Source: Photobacterium aquimaris (GTDB lineage: Bacteria > Pseudomonadota > Gammaproteobacteria > Enterobacterales > Vibrionaceae). Taken from it: a stretch of 64,000 nucleotides of DNA. The notes beneath the pieces were generated by a model. The model ran no database searches. It worked only from the letters and a program-made list of their open reading frames with translations, and was not told the DNA's origin. The stretch covers positions 1,120,304-1,184,303 of the forward strand of contig NZ_MSCC01000002.1 in NCBI RefSeq assembly GCF_002954455.1, written 5' to 3'. The first letter of the stretch is position 1. Every line of letters begins with the position of its first letter. Positions 37,566 to 46,054 of this stretch are shown here, in pieces. The position numbers and the translations under genes were made by a program.

Positions 37566-38348
37566 ATGAAAAAACTGCTTCTACCTATTATGCTAGGTGC
37601 ATTACTTACTGGCTGTAATGAAACAACAACAGTTAATAACAATGGCGAGTTTACGGCTCAACAAAAAGCACAAATTGAACAAATTGCTAGCCAATATATT
37701 ATTAACCACCCAGAGGTATTAGTAAAAGCTTCACAGACATTGCAACAACAACAAATGCAAGCTCAACAAAATGATGCTAAACAAGCTGTTATTGCCAATG
37801 CTGACCAACTTCTAAAAGATAAAACAACACCTTTTATTGGTCCTAAAGATGCAAAAGTCAATGTGATCGAGTTCTTTGATTATCAATGCATGTACTGTTC
37901 TAAGATTGCAGATACTGTTAAGCAATTAGAAGCTAAAAATCCAGATGTGAAATTCATCTTTAAAGAAACACCTATTTTCGCATCTCGTTGGGAAGCTTCA
38001 AAATATGCCGCTGATATGGGTAATTGGATCTACCAGCAAAAAGGTGGTGCCACTTATGCTAAATACCATAACGCTGTATTTGCAACAGGTAAAGATGAAG
38101 GTAAGTTAACCAAACAAGATATCAATACTATCGCTACCAGCGTTGGCGTTGATGTGTCTAAATTTAATGCTAACAATACCTTTACGAATAACTTTGAGTT
38201 ATTTAGCAAGCTAGGCTTCCAAGGCACACCAGCACTGATTGTTATGCCAAGTAGCAACATAACCGAAGATAATATCCATATTATTAATGGCTATAACCCG
38301 GATGCGTTAGCTAAAGCAATCAAAGACGTAGAAGCAAGCACTAAATAA
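37566..38348 (+). CDS. DsbA-family thiol-disulfide lipoprotein (Com1/ScsC-like)
   Basis: 260 residues from the ATG at 37566. The lipobox is GALLTGC. A Gln-rich coiled segment follows (TAQQKAQIEQIASQYI and TLQQQQMQAQQN), as in ScsC/Com1-type proteins whose stalk oligomerises. The thioredoxin fold has the active site FDYQCMYCSK and a cis-Pro loop (FQGTPALIV). The CMYC centre is close to the isomerase-like CxYC. ScsB and ScsD, membrane partners of ScsC, are encoded about 8 kb away. An in-frame GTG at 37551 is a weaker start. Confidence 0.85.
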   Translation: MKKLLLPIMLGALLTGCNETTTVNNNGEFTAQQKAQIEQIASQYIINHPEVLVKASQTLQQQQMQAQQNDAKQAVIANADQLLKDKTTPFIGPKDAKVNVIEFFDYQCMYCSKIADTVKQLEAKNPDVKFIFKETPIFASRWEASKYAADMGNWIYQQKGGATYAKYHNAVFATGKDEGKLTKQDINTIATSVGVDVSKFNANNTFTNNFELFSKLGFQGTPALIVMPSSNITEDNIHIINGYNPDALAKAIKDVEASTK

Positions 38349-38373
38349 TAGTGGCTTCACATAAGGCCGTATT

Positions 38374-38410
38374 ACACAACAAGACAGGTATATGTCTTGT
38401 TGTGTTTTTT
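38374..38410. terminator. Bidirectional terminator after the DsbA-like gene
   Basis: ACACAACAAGACA (38374-38386) pairs with TGTCTTGTTGTGT (38393-38405), a perfect 13-bp stem followed by TTTTT. Confidence 0.85.
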
Positions 38411-38425
38411 CGCTTATAAATACAC

Positions 38426-39490
38426 TTAGTAATACTTAAACATTTGTTGAATTTCTTGATAATTTTTAGTTTGAGTTAGCGACAACATTAATAAAACTCG
38501 TGCTTTTTGTGGATTAAGTGTACCCGCAGCAACAAAACCATATTTTGCATCATCTACTTCTGCAGCTAATGTCGTTGATCCTGTAGGCACTCGAGAACTA
38601 CGCACAATCAAGGTTCCATCTTTACTTGCCTTTGCTAATTCATCAAAAATAGCGTTATACATATTCCCATTACCGACTCCAGCACTGACAATACCATCAA
38701 ATTTTGCGTTAACTAACGCTGTCACCGGTAATGGCGATGCATTTGAATAATTATAAACAATCCCTACTTTAGGTAGACTGGCTAATTTGGATACATCAAA
38801 ATGCGTTGCTGTCGTATGATGACGCTCTGCCGCACGTTGGTAGGTAACATCGTTATTGTGAATATAGCCTAGCGGTCCAAAGTTTGGTGATTGAAAGGTA
38901 TCAACGGCTGTAGTATTGGTTTTGGTAACATCTCGTGCATCTAATACTGTATCGTTCATTGCTAACAATACACCACGCCCTTTTGAGTCTTCATCAACAG
39001 CGGTAATAACAGCATTATATAAGTTAGCAGGACCATCAGCACTGACGGCTGTTGATGGACGCATAGATCCAACGAGCACCACAGGTTTATCACTTTTAAT
39101 CGTCAGATCGAGGAAATAGGCCGTTTCTTCCATAGTATCGGTACCGTGTGTTACCACAACACCGTCAACATCATCTTGTGCAAGTAATTCATTAATACGC
39201 TTAGATAACTTCAGCCATACTTGGTCATTCATATCTTGAGAGCCAATATTAACCACTTGCTCACCGGTTATATCTGCAATTTTAGTCATTGCAGGTACTG
39301 CTTTAATTAATGAATCAACTCCAACTTGACCTGATGTATAAGCTGATTCTGTTGCTGACTGACCCGCGCCAGCGATTGTTCCACCTGTAGCTAATATTTT
39401 AATATTAGGTAAGTCATCAGCCGCAATAGCCAACGAACTTGCACATAAACCTGCAATTAGCATTGCTACACCAATAGGATTTTTATTCAT
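38426..39490 (-). CDS. ansB: Periplasmic L-asparaginase II
   Basis: 354 residues. A signal peptide (MNKNPIGVAMLIAGLCASSLAIAAD) marks the type II enzyme. Catalytic Thr residues sit in ILATGGTIAGAG and VVTHGTDTMEETAY; the lysine and other conserved parts (GSMRPSTAVSADGPANLYNA) are present. It hydrolyses asparagine to aspartate and ammonia in the periplasm, often in anaerobic or carbon-limited conditions. A strong CRP-like site lies about 104 bp upstream. Confidence 0.95.
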   Translation of the reverse strand: MNKNPIGVAMLIAGLCASSLAIAADDLPNIKILATGGTIAGAGQSATESAYTSGQVGVDSLIKAVPAMTKIADITGEQVVNIGSQDMNDQVWLKLSKRINELLAQDDVDGVVVTHGTDTMEETAYFLDLTIKSDKPVVLVGSMRPSTAVSADGPANLYNAVITAVDEDSKGRGVLLAMNDTVLDARDVTKTNTTAVDTFQSPNFGPLGYIHNNDVTYQRAAERHHTTATHFDVSKLASLPKVGIVYNYSNASPLPVTALVNAKFDGIVSAGVGNGNMYNAIFDELAKASKDGTLIVRSSRVPTGSTTLAAEVDDAKYGFVAAGTLNPQKARVLLMLSLTQTKNYQEIQQMFKYY

Positions 39491-39593
39491 TACTTACACC
39501 ATAAGTCATATTGTTAAACTTTATTTATGGCGTGAATGATATTATGAATAGAATATATTTTTGCGCTAAATGTCACTGTTTATGCACACACCT

Positions 39594-39609
39594 AGTGACC
39601 ACAATCACA
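39594..39609 (-). promoter_or_regulatory. CRP binding site upstream of ansB
   Basis: Read on the minus strand, TGTGATTGTGGTCACT matches TGTGA-N6-TCACA at 9 of 10 positions. E. coli ansB is also CRP-controlled. No clear FNR site is next to it. Confidence 0.65.
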
Positions 39610-39717
39610 CAAGAGTAACCTCGCCCATAAAAAACAACAAAATACAAACACTTACACAACAAAACCTTATTTATATTTTATATATCAGACCACGCATTAC
39701 TATGGCCGCTGAATCGA

Positions 39718-39966
39718 TTATGCAATAGCTGTTATCGGATCTACACTATAATAATCATGCAAACATACATCCCCTAATGTCGTTGTAATATATTGTTGAA
39801 TTATATCAACATCACTCGCTTCCCATAAACACTGAAAATACCCCTCCTCGATATAAACAAATGTTGAATGCAAAATCATATTCTTAGGTAACGGTTGCTC
39901 AAAAATAGCAATATCATTGACATTTTGTGCTTGATCTTGACGTTGATGACAACTGGCATAAAACAT
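39718..39966 (-). CDS. Small hypothetical protein
   Basis: 82 residues from the ATG at 39966, preceded by GAGGGG; a GTG start at 40011 would add 15 residues but has no good ribosome site. The pattern resembles small ferredoxin-like folds of the DUF4242 type (MILHSTFVYIEEGYFQC, then LWEASDVDIIQQYI, GDVCLHDYYSVDPI), but the similarity is weak. No membrane segment is visible. Function unknown. Confidence 0.5.
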   Translation of the reverse strand: MFYASCHQRQDQAQNVNDIAIFEQPLPKNMILHSTFVYIEEGYFQCLWEASDVDIIQQYITTTLGDVCLHDYYSVDPITAIA

Positions 39967-40369
39967 AAAGGCATGCCCCTCGTTAGAATAATTACCTTTA
40001 ATTGTAGACACAAAATAGGCACTCGATATTCAGCAAAGTTTATTCATCACATAAAAGATAACACTCACATGAAACGAATGTTAATTGATCAAATCGTTAT
40101 ATATATTATCAATTCATTATAGATATCATCTTAAAACGCCTTTAAATAACCAAACCCAAACTATGGTTACTTATTAACTATCGATAAGATTAAATATACT
40201 GATATACAGATATGTTAGAATTTATTAATAATGATTTTTTATTTTACATTTTCGGCGCGTTATTTAAGCAATGTTATCAATACTGTATAAATTAACCTCA
40301 CAAGGTTTTTGAGTATCACTTTTTATAAGGGGTTAACAAAGGTTTTACTGTATCCTAGCCATCTTTTAT
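39967..40369. other. Intergenic region, AT-rich
   Basis: About 360-400 nt with no convincing gene. A short hairpin AACCT/AGGTT followed by TTTTTG lies at about 40293-40310 and could act as a weak attenuator for the downstream membrane-protein gene. The rest is AT-rich promoter DNA. Confidence 0.35.
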
Positions 40370-41500
40370 ATGCTTGTCGCTATAATGCGACCAGCTGAAC
40401 AAATGCTCCTTCACTTAGACATTTTTATGCATTTCAACCAAAATATACCAGTTCGCTCCCCTAAAGGGATTTTCGCCATGTGGAGTGTTTATAGCTTCAC
40501 TGGTGCCGCTATTCTTGCATCAATCGTGTTCTCACTGTTGCTGTTTTTATCTATTGATGATGACCCACTGATGAAGTTCCTCTTTGGCGGCTTAGCTGTC
40601 ATTTTTGAATTGGGTAAATTCTTTGCGTGGTATGAAGTTGGAGAACGCAAAGCACGCCGAAATTACACCGGCACCTTCACCGCTTTTACGTTTTATGCCG
40701 TATTAGCTGCGATTTCTATTGGTGGCTCTGTTGGTGGCATCAATAGTGCGACCAATAAGGCACACAGTGAAGCCAATGTTCAACAAAGTAAGATCAATGC
40801 CTTTAATATGCAAATTCAAGCCATTGAAAAGCAAATTGATCTCAATAATGTTGCAGCTGAGAAATATATCCAAATGGAGCGCATCGCTTCAGGTGTAACT
40901 CGCATTCAAAAAGAAAACGAACAGCTACGCAAACAACAGCAACAAATTGCTATTGAGCGTGACACAACGCCTGTTGTGGGTCAGGGTTCAGTGCTTGGAT
41001 TAATTGATAGTTTAGCGACAACATTCAATGTCAGCAATCAAGCCGCACAACTGGGTTTGGTTATTTTCTTATCCGTGTTGCTTGATTTCTTCGCTGCTTT
41101 TTTTGTTGGTTTGATTGGCGAGGAAAACCGTTTCCGCTACCAATTTAAGCGCCAGCAATTACTGTCAGTTAATGGCTACAATATGCAAGATCAACCTCAG
41201 CTATTAACGCATTTTGACCCCTCTGCTGTTGGTATCTCATCAATTACCGATGTTAATGATGAAGATGAAATTATTGTCGAAGAAGCCGAACCAGAACAGC
41301 CGAAAACAGCCTATGAACAAGCTGTTGAAGCGCTCTCTAAAAACCAAGTTAATTGCAGTAAACGGGCAGTAAGTCAATTACTGAAACTGACTACAGATGA
41401 AGTCGATACGATTTTTCATGAGTTATTAACCCAAGGCATCGTAAGTAAGAAACCTAATAACCATTATCAATGGCATGGTACTGATACTGTAACCAGTTAA
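40370..41500 (+). CDS. Four-helix membrane protein with coiled coil and C-terminal winged helix
   Basis: 376 residues. Three membrane segments lie near the N-terminus (about residues 42-62, 70-88, 103-123). A long charged coiled coil follows (about 130-195, INAFNMQIQAIEKQIDLNNV… and RIQKENEQLRKQQQQIAIE), then a fourth segment (LGLVIFLSVLLDFFAAFFVG), an acidic linker (DVNDEDEIIVEEAEPEQ) and a winged-helix-like end (CSKRAVSQLLKLTTDEVDTIFHELLTQG is too long to be chance). Vibrio homologues are sometimes labelled SecY, but nothing here resembles SecY. The start is uncertain; later ATGs exist at 40385 and 40427. Function unknown. Confidence 0.65.
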   Translation: MLVAIMRPAEQMLLHLDIFMHFNQNIPVRSPKGIFAMWSVYSFTGAAILASIVFSLLLFLSIDDDPLMKFLFGGLAVIFELGKFFAWYEVGERKARRNYTGTFTAFTFYAVLAAISIGGSVGGINSATNKAHSEANVQQSKINAFNMQIQAIEKQIDLNNVAAEKYIQMERIASGVTRIQKENEQLRKQQQQIAIERDTTPVVGQGSVLGLIDSLATTFNVSNQAAQLGLVIFLSVLLDFFAAFFVGLIGEENRFRYQFKRQQLLSVNGYNMQDQPQLLTHFDPSAVGISSITDVNDEDEIIVEEAEPEQPKTAYEQAVEALSKNQVNCSKRAVSQLLKLTTDEVDTIFHELLTQGIVSKKPNNHYQWHGTDTVTS

Positions 41501-41530
41501 TTATTCGATTCAATGTGTTGCTTAATATGT

Positions 41531-41566
41531 AAAAGCCCAAAATATTGATGTTATTTTGGGCTTTTT
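41531..41566 (+). terminator. Terminator of the membrane coiled-coil gene
   Basis: AAAAGCCCAAAATA (41531-41544) pairs with TATTTTGGGCTTTT (41552-41565), a perfect 14-bp stem with a T-tract. Confidence 0.85.
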
Positions 41567-41723
41567 CACACTGAAAAAGTGTCAACAATGACATGAAAAA
41601 CATTAATTATTCCAAATAAACATACATAGTAATCAAAAATACCTATATCATTATTTATCTAAAGCACAAATATATAATTACAGGTAAAATCGCGGCACTT
41701 TTTTTCAGACCTAATTTTTTATA
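41567..41723. other. Promoter region of the phospholipase D-family gene
   Basis: AT-rich, no gene; no specific site recognised. Confidence 0.3.
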
Positions 41724-43253
41724 ATGATTACTTTTAATCGTTTCAAACAATTATTTACGCACTCACTGATTGCGACTAGCGCACTAACATTAGTTGGATG
41801 TGCACAACCACTATCGACTTCAAAAACATCGACTTACAGTAATATTGATAACTTCACTACTTCCTTTTATCAGCATACGCGACCTTATACTCAAGCAAAT
41901 CCCAATAAAACAGGCTTTTACCCACTTGGTGACGGTCAAGCAGCACTTCTTGCTCGTTTAGCCGTTATTGAAGGCGCACAAAAAACTATCGATGTGCAAT
42001 ATTATATCTACCGTGATGACGCAACCAGTAACCTACTAACATGGTATTTATATCAAGCGGCAGAGCGTGGTGTGCGAGTACGTCTATTACTTGACGATAT
42101 GCAAAATCGTGATGACCAAGCCTTAGCGAGCCTTTCTGCGCACCCTAACGTCGAAGTACGCTTATTTAACCCTTTTGGTAATCGCAGTTTTAAACCTCTT
42201 AGCTTTTTGACTGACTTTGATCGGCTTAACCGTCGCATGCATAATAAATCCATCATTGCTGATGGTGTATTTGCAATTACCGGTGGACGTAATATTGGTG
42301 ATGAATATTTTTCAGCTAATAATAGCGTTGAATTTGGCGATTTTGACTTATTAATGATGGGGGAAATAATTCCTCAGGTTTCACGTCAGTTTGATGAATA
42401 CTGGAACAGCAAACCAGCAACCCCGATTGAAGCGCTTGTAAGCTCTGCACATGAGCCAACACCAGAGCAACTTGCACAATGGAAACAAGCGCAGCTTAAA
42501 TACATGACAACGGATTACGCGCGCTCATTGAAAAACCATCCGATGGTCAAACAATTAATTAATCAAACTCTGCCATTATTCTGGACAGACGCTGAACTGC
42601 TATACGATACACCATACAAAGTGGCTAACAGCAAAGACAATCTATTACTGCATAAGCTCTCTGAAATGATTGCAAAAGCAGATCACAACTTCTTCCTTGT
42701 CTCTCCTTACTTCGTACCAACCGAAGAAGGCGCAAAAGAGTTAGCACAAGCAGCTAAGAACGGTAAAAACATTACTATCGTCACTAACTCACTAGCATCT
42801 AATGATGTATTTGCAGTGCATGGCTGGTATGCAAAGTACCGTAAAATCATGCTAGAAGGTGGGGTTAAGCTGTACGAAGTGAAAGTTGAACCAGAGCAGA
42901 AAACAAAACACAAATGGCTAAGTCACTCACGTACTAGCCTACATGCAAAAACGTTTATTCTTGATAAATCTAAAATTTTTGTTGGTTCATTCAACTTTGA
43001 TCCTCGCTCAGCATATTTAAATACGGAGCTAGGTGTGATTGTTGATTCACCAGAATTTTCTGGCCAAGTATATAACCAGATCAGTGACTCAATGCTGAAA
43101 GAAGCTTACCGCCTATCTCTTGATGAGAACGGTGACATTGTATGGAATGACGATGTAACAGGTAAACAATATACCTCTGAACCAGACAGTAGCATGTGGT
43201 TGAAGATGGGTGCTTGGGCAGCCGGCGTACTACCTATCGAAAATCAGCTTTAA
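41724..43253 (+). CDS. Phospholipase D-family lipoprotein, ClsC-like cardiolipin synthase
   Basis: 509 residues. The lipobox is LTLVGC near residue 26. Two HKD catalytic motifs are present: RMHNKSIIADG and SLHAKTFILDKSKIFVGSFN, the second including the usual N-x-D-x-R-S continuation (FNFDPRS). Other family parts are VQYYIYRDDATSNLL and FNPFGNRS. The length matches ClsC/YmdC (about 470-520 aa). ClsC makes cardiolipin from phosphatidylethanolamine and phosphatidylglycerol with help from YmdB, which is absent here. It is a single gene with its own terminator. Confidence 0.85.
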   Translation: MITFNRFKQLFTHSLIATSALTLVGCAQPLSTSKTSTYSNIDNFTTSFYQHTRPYTQANPNKTGFYPLGDGQAALLARLAVIEGAQKTIDVQYYIYRDDATSNLLTWYLYQAAERGVRVRLLLDDMQNRDDQALASLSAHPNVEVRLFNPFGNRSFKPLSFLTDFDRLNRRMHNKSIIADGVFAITGGRNIGDEYFSANNSVEFGDFDLLMMGEIIPQVSRQFDEYWNSKPATPIEALVSSAHEPTPEQLAQWKQAQLKYMTTDYARSLKNHPMVKQLINQTLPLFWTDAELLYDTPYKVANSKDNLLLHKLSEMIAKADHNFFLVSPYFVPTEEGAKELAQAAKNGKNITIVTNSLASNDVFAVHGWYAKYRKIMLEGGVKLYEVKVEPEQKTKHKWLSHSRTSLHAKTFILDKSKIFVGSFNFDPRSAYLNTELGVIVDSPEFSGQVYNQISDSMLKEAYRLSLDENGDIVWNDDVTGKQYTSEPDSSMWLKMGAWAAGVLPIENQL

Positions 43254-43273
43254 TTAAATATATAATAGCAAAT

Positions 43274-43303
43274 AAAAAAGGCGTTCAACGGACGCCTTTT
43301 TAT
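43274..43303. terminator. Bidirectional terminator between the ClsC-like gene and rimK
   Basis: AAAAAAGGCGT / ACGCCTTTTT stem with a 7-nt loop, between convergent genes. Confidence 0.85.
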
Positions 43304-43327
43304 TTACCTAATCAAATAGTTAATATA

Positions 43328-44230
43328 TTAACCACGTCCGCGTGTAGTTGGTTTTTTCGATGCATTCTTCTCGATATATTCGATGATCATACCAGCAATA
43401 TCTTTACCGGTTGCCTTCTCAATACCTTCTAAACCAGGTGATGAGTTAACTTCCATCACTAGTGGACCACGATCAGAACGCAGTAAGTCAACACCCGCGA
43501 CACCAAGACCCATGATTTTCGCTGCAGCTACAGCTGTTTTACGCTCTTCTGGCGTGATCTTAACCAAAGCAGCACTACCGCCACGGTGAAGATTAGAACG
43601 GAATTCACCTTCTGCACCTTGACGTTTCATTGCTGCGATCACTTTATCACCAATAACGAAACAACGAATATCTGCACCACCAGCTTCTTTAATGTATTCC
43701 TGCACCATGATATTAGCTTTTAAGCCCATAAATGCTTCGATAACACTTTCAGCCGCTTTACGCGTTTCAGCAAGAACAACACCAATACCTTGTGTGCCCT
43801 CTAGCAATTTAATAACAACAGGTGCACCGCCTACCATATCAAGGAGATCTTTAACATCATCAGGCTTACTTGCAAAACCCGTTACAGGCATACCAATACA
43901 TTTGCGTGACAATAACTGCATTGAACGTAATTTATCGCGAGAACGACTGATCGCAACCGATTCATTCACAGTATAAACGCCCATCATTTCAAACTGACGT
44001 AATACCGCTGTACCGTAAAATGTTACTGATGCGCCAATACGAGGAATAACTGCATCAAAATCCACTAAATCTTCACCTTTAAAGTGAATTGATGGCTTTT
44101 GCGAGTTAATGTTCATATAGCAACGAAGTGCATCAATCACCTTGATTTCATGGCCACGTTGCTCTGCCGCTTCAATAAGGCGAGACGTTGAATACAATGA
44201 CTGATTACGAGATAAGATACCGATTTTCAT
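43328..44230 (-). CDS. rimK: Ribosomal protein S6 glutamate ligase RimK
   Basis: 300 residues. The N-terminus is MKIGILSRNQSLYSTSRLIE. The ATP-grasp core has PVVIKLLEGTQGIGVVLAE, MVQEYIKEAGGADIRCFVIG and GPLVMEVNSSPGLEGIEKAT, all typical of RimK. It adds glutamates to ribosomal protein S6 and shifts translation. It is cotranscribed with the protease-like rimB gene just upstream (5-nt gap). The C-terminus is basic (KKPTTRGRG). Confidence 0.95.
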   Translation of the reverse strand: MKIGILSRNQSLYSTSRLIEAAEQRGHEIKVIDALRCYMNINSQKPSIHFKGEDLVDFDAVIPRIGASVTFYGTAVLRQFEMMGVYTVNESVAISRSRDKLRSMQLLSRKCIGMPVTGFASKPDDVKDLLDMVGGAPVVIKLLEGTQGIGVVLAETRKAAESVIEAFMGLKANIMVQEYIKEAGGADIRCFVIGDKVIAAMKRQGAEGEFRSNLHRGGSAALVKITPEERKTAVAAAKIMGLGVAGVDLLRSDRGPLVMEVNSSPGLEGIEKATGKDIAGMIIEYIEKNASKKPTTRGRG

Positions 44231-44235
44231 TACTA

Positions 44236-44700
44236 TTATTTTTCCTTGGTTTGAATTAGGTAAGAGGCTTCTGGATCTACAATGATACGACCATGCATAG
44301 CGGTTCGTCCAAGCAACATACGAAATGCCATGTTATCACGGCTAGTTAGCGATATTTCTATTGGCCATTGTTGACCATTAAAATCAATAGTTGAAACAAT
44401 AAAGTAGCGCAACTGTTCATCGCCACCTGAGTTTCTAACAACACGTTTGTCGGCAACTTTAGCCATACAAACCTGTTCAATATCGGTATTATTATGGATA
44501 GGGTGCAGCCAAAATTTTACCCATAATTCATCATTTTGGGTAAATTCTTCAATTTTAAATGTGTGAAGACAAGAACTACGAGCACCTGTGTCAATCTTTA
44601 CATGAATATCATCAACACCAAGATCAGGCAAAGCGGCAACTTCGCGCCAACCAACAATAAATTTATTATTTTTATTCACAATTGTTTCTTTATTTATCAT
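44236..44700 (-). CDS. RimB/RimK-associated aspartic protease (retropepsin-like)
   Basis: 154 residues from the ATG at 44700 (AAGGGTG upstream). The motif VKIDTGARSSCLHTF is a retropepsin-like active site (D-T-G-A). WREVAALPDLG opens the domain and MLLGRTAMHGRIIVDP closes it. Annotated in databases as an ATP-dependent zinc protease family; in Pseudomonas RimB binds RimK and removes or trims the glutamate tails. The operon with rimK supports that job here. Confidence 0.88.
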   Translation of the reverse strand: MINKETIVNKNNKFIVGWREVAALPDLGVDDIHVKIDTGARSSCLHTFKIEEFTQNDELWVKFWLHPIHNNTDIEQVCMAKVADKRVVRNSGGDEQLRYFIVSTIDFNGQQWPIEISLTSRDNMAFRMLLGRTAMHGRIIVDPEASYLIQTKEK

Positions 44701-44757
44701 TACAATAACCCAAACACCCTTAATAGCTAACCTAAACAGCTTACAGAAATAAAGCAT

Positions 44758-45216
44758 ATATAACTGTCATCAATCATTACAGATTATACATAGCTGACTG
44801 TACTCGATTTAAACGGTTGTCTATAAGTAAGGAAGTCATTAACAAAACTGAGCACTGAATTGACCTGAATCAGTGCAAATAACGGTGATAAAACCATCAT
44901 TAGATGACTATTTTTTAGTGTCATCTTGCTATATATTACCACAAATTAGCCATATAAGATTTTTTATTCATGTCATTAAGCAATAAGTTTTTACGTGATA
45001 AACCTGATTTTACCCGTTTTTATTCCTAACAGGATCACAACAACATAAACATTAGTCTAAAATAAGCAGTACTTAAAATAAGGTACGTATACAAGAGACA
45101 ATTTCCATGGTTTATATTTTAAAAAAACAATCAATTACAAAATTAATTTAAATCTGTTTCATTACATCATTCGCCCGTACTGCACTTTCACTATTAACAA
45201 ATAAGACGCAATAGAC
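44758..45216. other. Long intergenic region with two hairpins
   Basis: About 460 nt with no gene. GCACTGA (44852-44858) pairs with TCAGTGC (44870-44876). A second, weaker hairpin with GATGAC/GTCATC arms follows at about 44905-44927. It lies between divergent genes, so it holds their promoters; the hairpins could belong to a leader or a small RNA. No known RNA family recognised. Confidence 0.4.
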
Positions 45217-45762
45217 ATGTCACAACTAAAACAACAATTACTATTACTTGGCATGGCCAATTTATCTGTTGATACATCAACCCAGCAGCAATTAGAGCAA
45301 TTTATTTCAACGTCATCAGCTCATTTTGAGCGTGTTCGATTACAACGGCCAGATAGTACATTATTAGATTTATTACTTGGTTTTATGACCTTACACCACC
45401 AGCAAGCACATCAACAATGGTTGCATCAACGTGTTGCCGCAACAAAAATGCAGGCTGTTTTTGACAGCACACTCGGTGATCATGCCAATAGTTTCACCAA
45501 TCAAGATCAACACTATCTCGTCGCTCTAACGCATTTATGGTTAATGGTTCAAGGCGCCTGTAACATTGATTACAGTTATAGCAATGAACAAGCTGAAGCC
45601 CAAAGCCGTATTATTAATGGCAAACATGAGCAGTTACCGTCTCAGTTTAGCACTGATGTTGAGTCACTAAGATGCCAATTTATGCAATCATACTACTTAG
45701 GAAAAAACCATAATAGCCCCAACTTTAGTACACGCATCAAGCGGTGGTTCAGAAAAGTATAA
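45217..45762 (+). CDS. Hypothetical soluble protein
   Basis: 181 residues, rich in Gln, His and Leu, predicted all-helical (MSQLKQQLLLLGMANL, HHQQAHQQWLHQRVAATKMQ). The C-terminus is basic with several Arg/Lys (RIKRWFRKV). No signal peptide, membrane segment or motif that I recognise. It precedes scsB but 290 nt separate them. Function unknown. Confidence 0.55.
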   Translation: MSQLKQQLLLLGMANLSVDTSTQQQLEQFISTSSAHFERVRLQRPDSTLLDLLLGFMTLHHQQAHQQWLHQRVAATKMQAVFDSTLGDHANSFTNQDQHYLVALTHLWLMVQGACNIDYSYSNEQAEAQSRIINGKHEQLPSQFSTDVESLRCQFMQSYYLGKNHNSPNFSTRIKRWFRKV

Positions 45763-46054
45763 CCAAGTTATATCTTATAACTTTAAAATGACATAACCGT
45801 TATCTTTTACGTCGCGTCTGACTTGTTCTAACGCCATAAATTACCGACAATACAGCTATCATTATTTTTAATGCAATAAGATCTCTTCAATAACGGTCTT
45901 ATTAGTCATGTTATAAATACTGCTCGCTTTACTCATAAATCGTACAGTTCTAAAAAGTACTATTAACGATAGTGCCTTAGCCAACCATAAAGAATCATAT
46001 ATTGAACAACGTTAAACACTGTCACTTTACACGTTGTTTACATGGAGCTCTAGA
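45763..46054. other. Intergenic region before scsB
   Basis: AAGTTATA (45765-45772) and TATAACTT (45776-45783) form a perfect 8-bp stem right after the preceding stop, a possible terminator without a long T-run. The rest must hold the scsBD promoter; no operator recognised. Confidence 0.4.
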
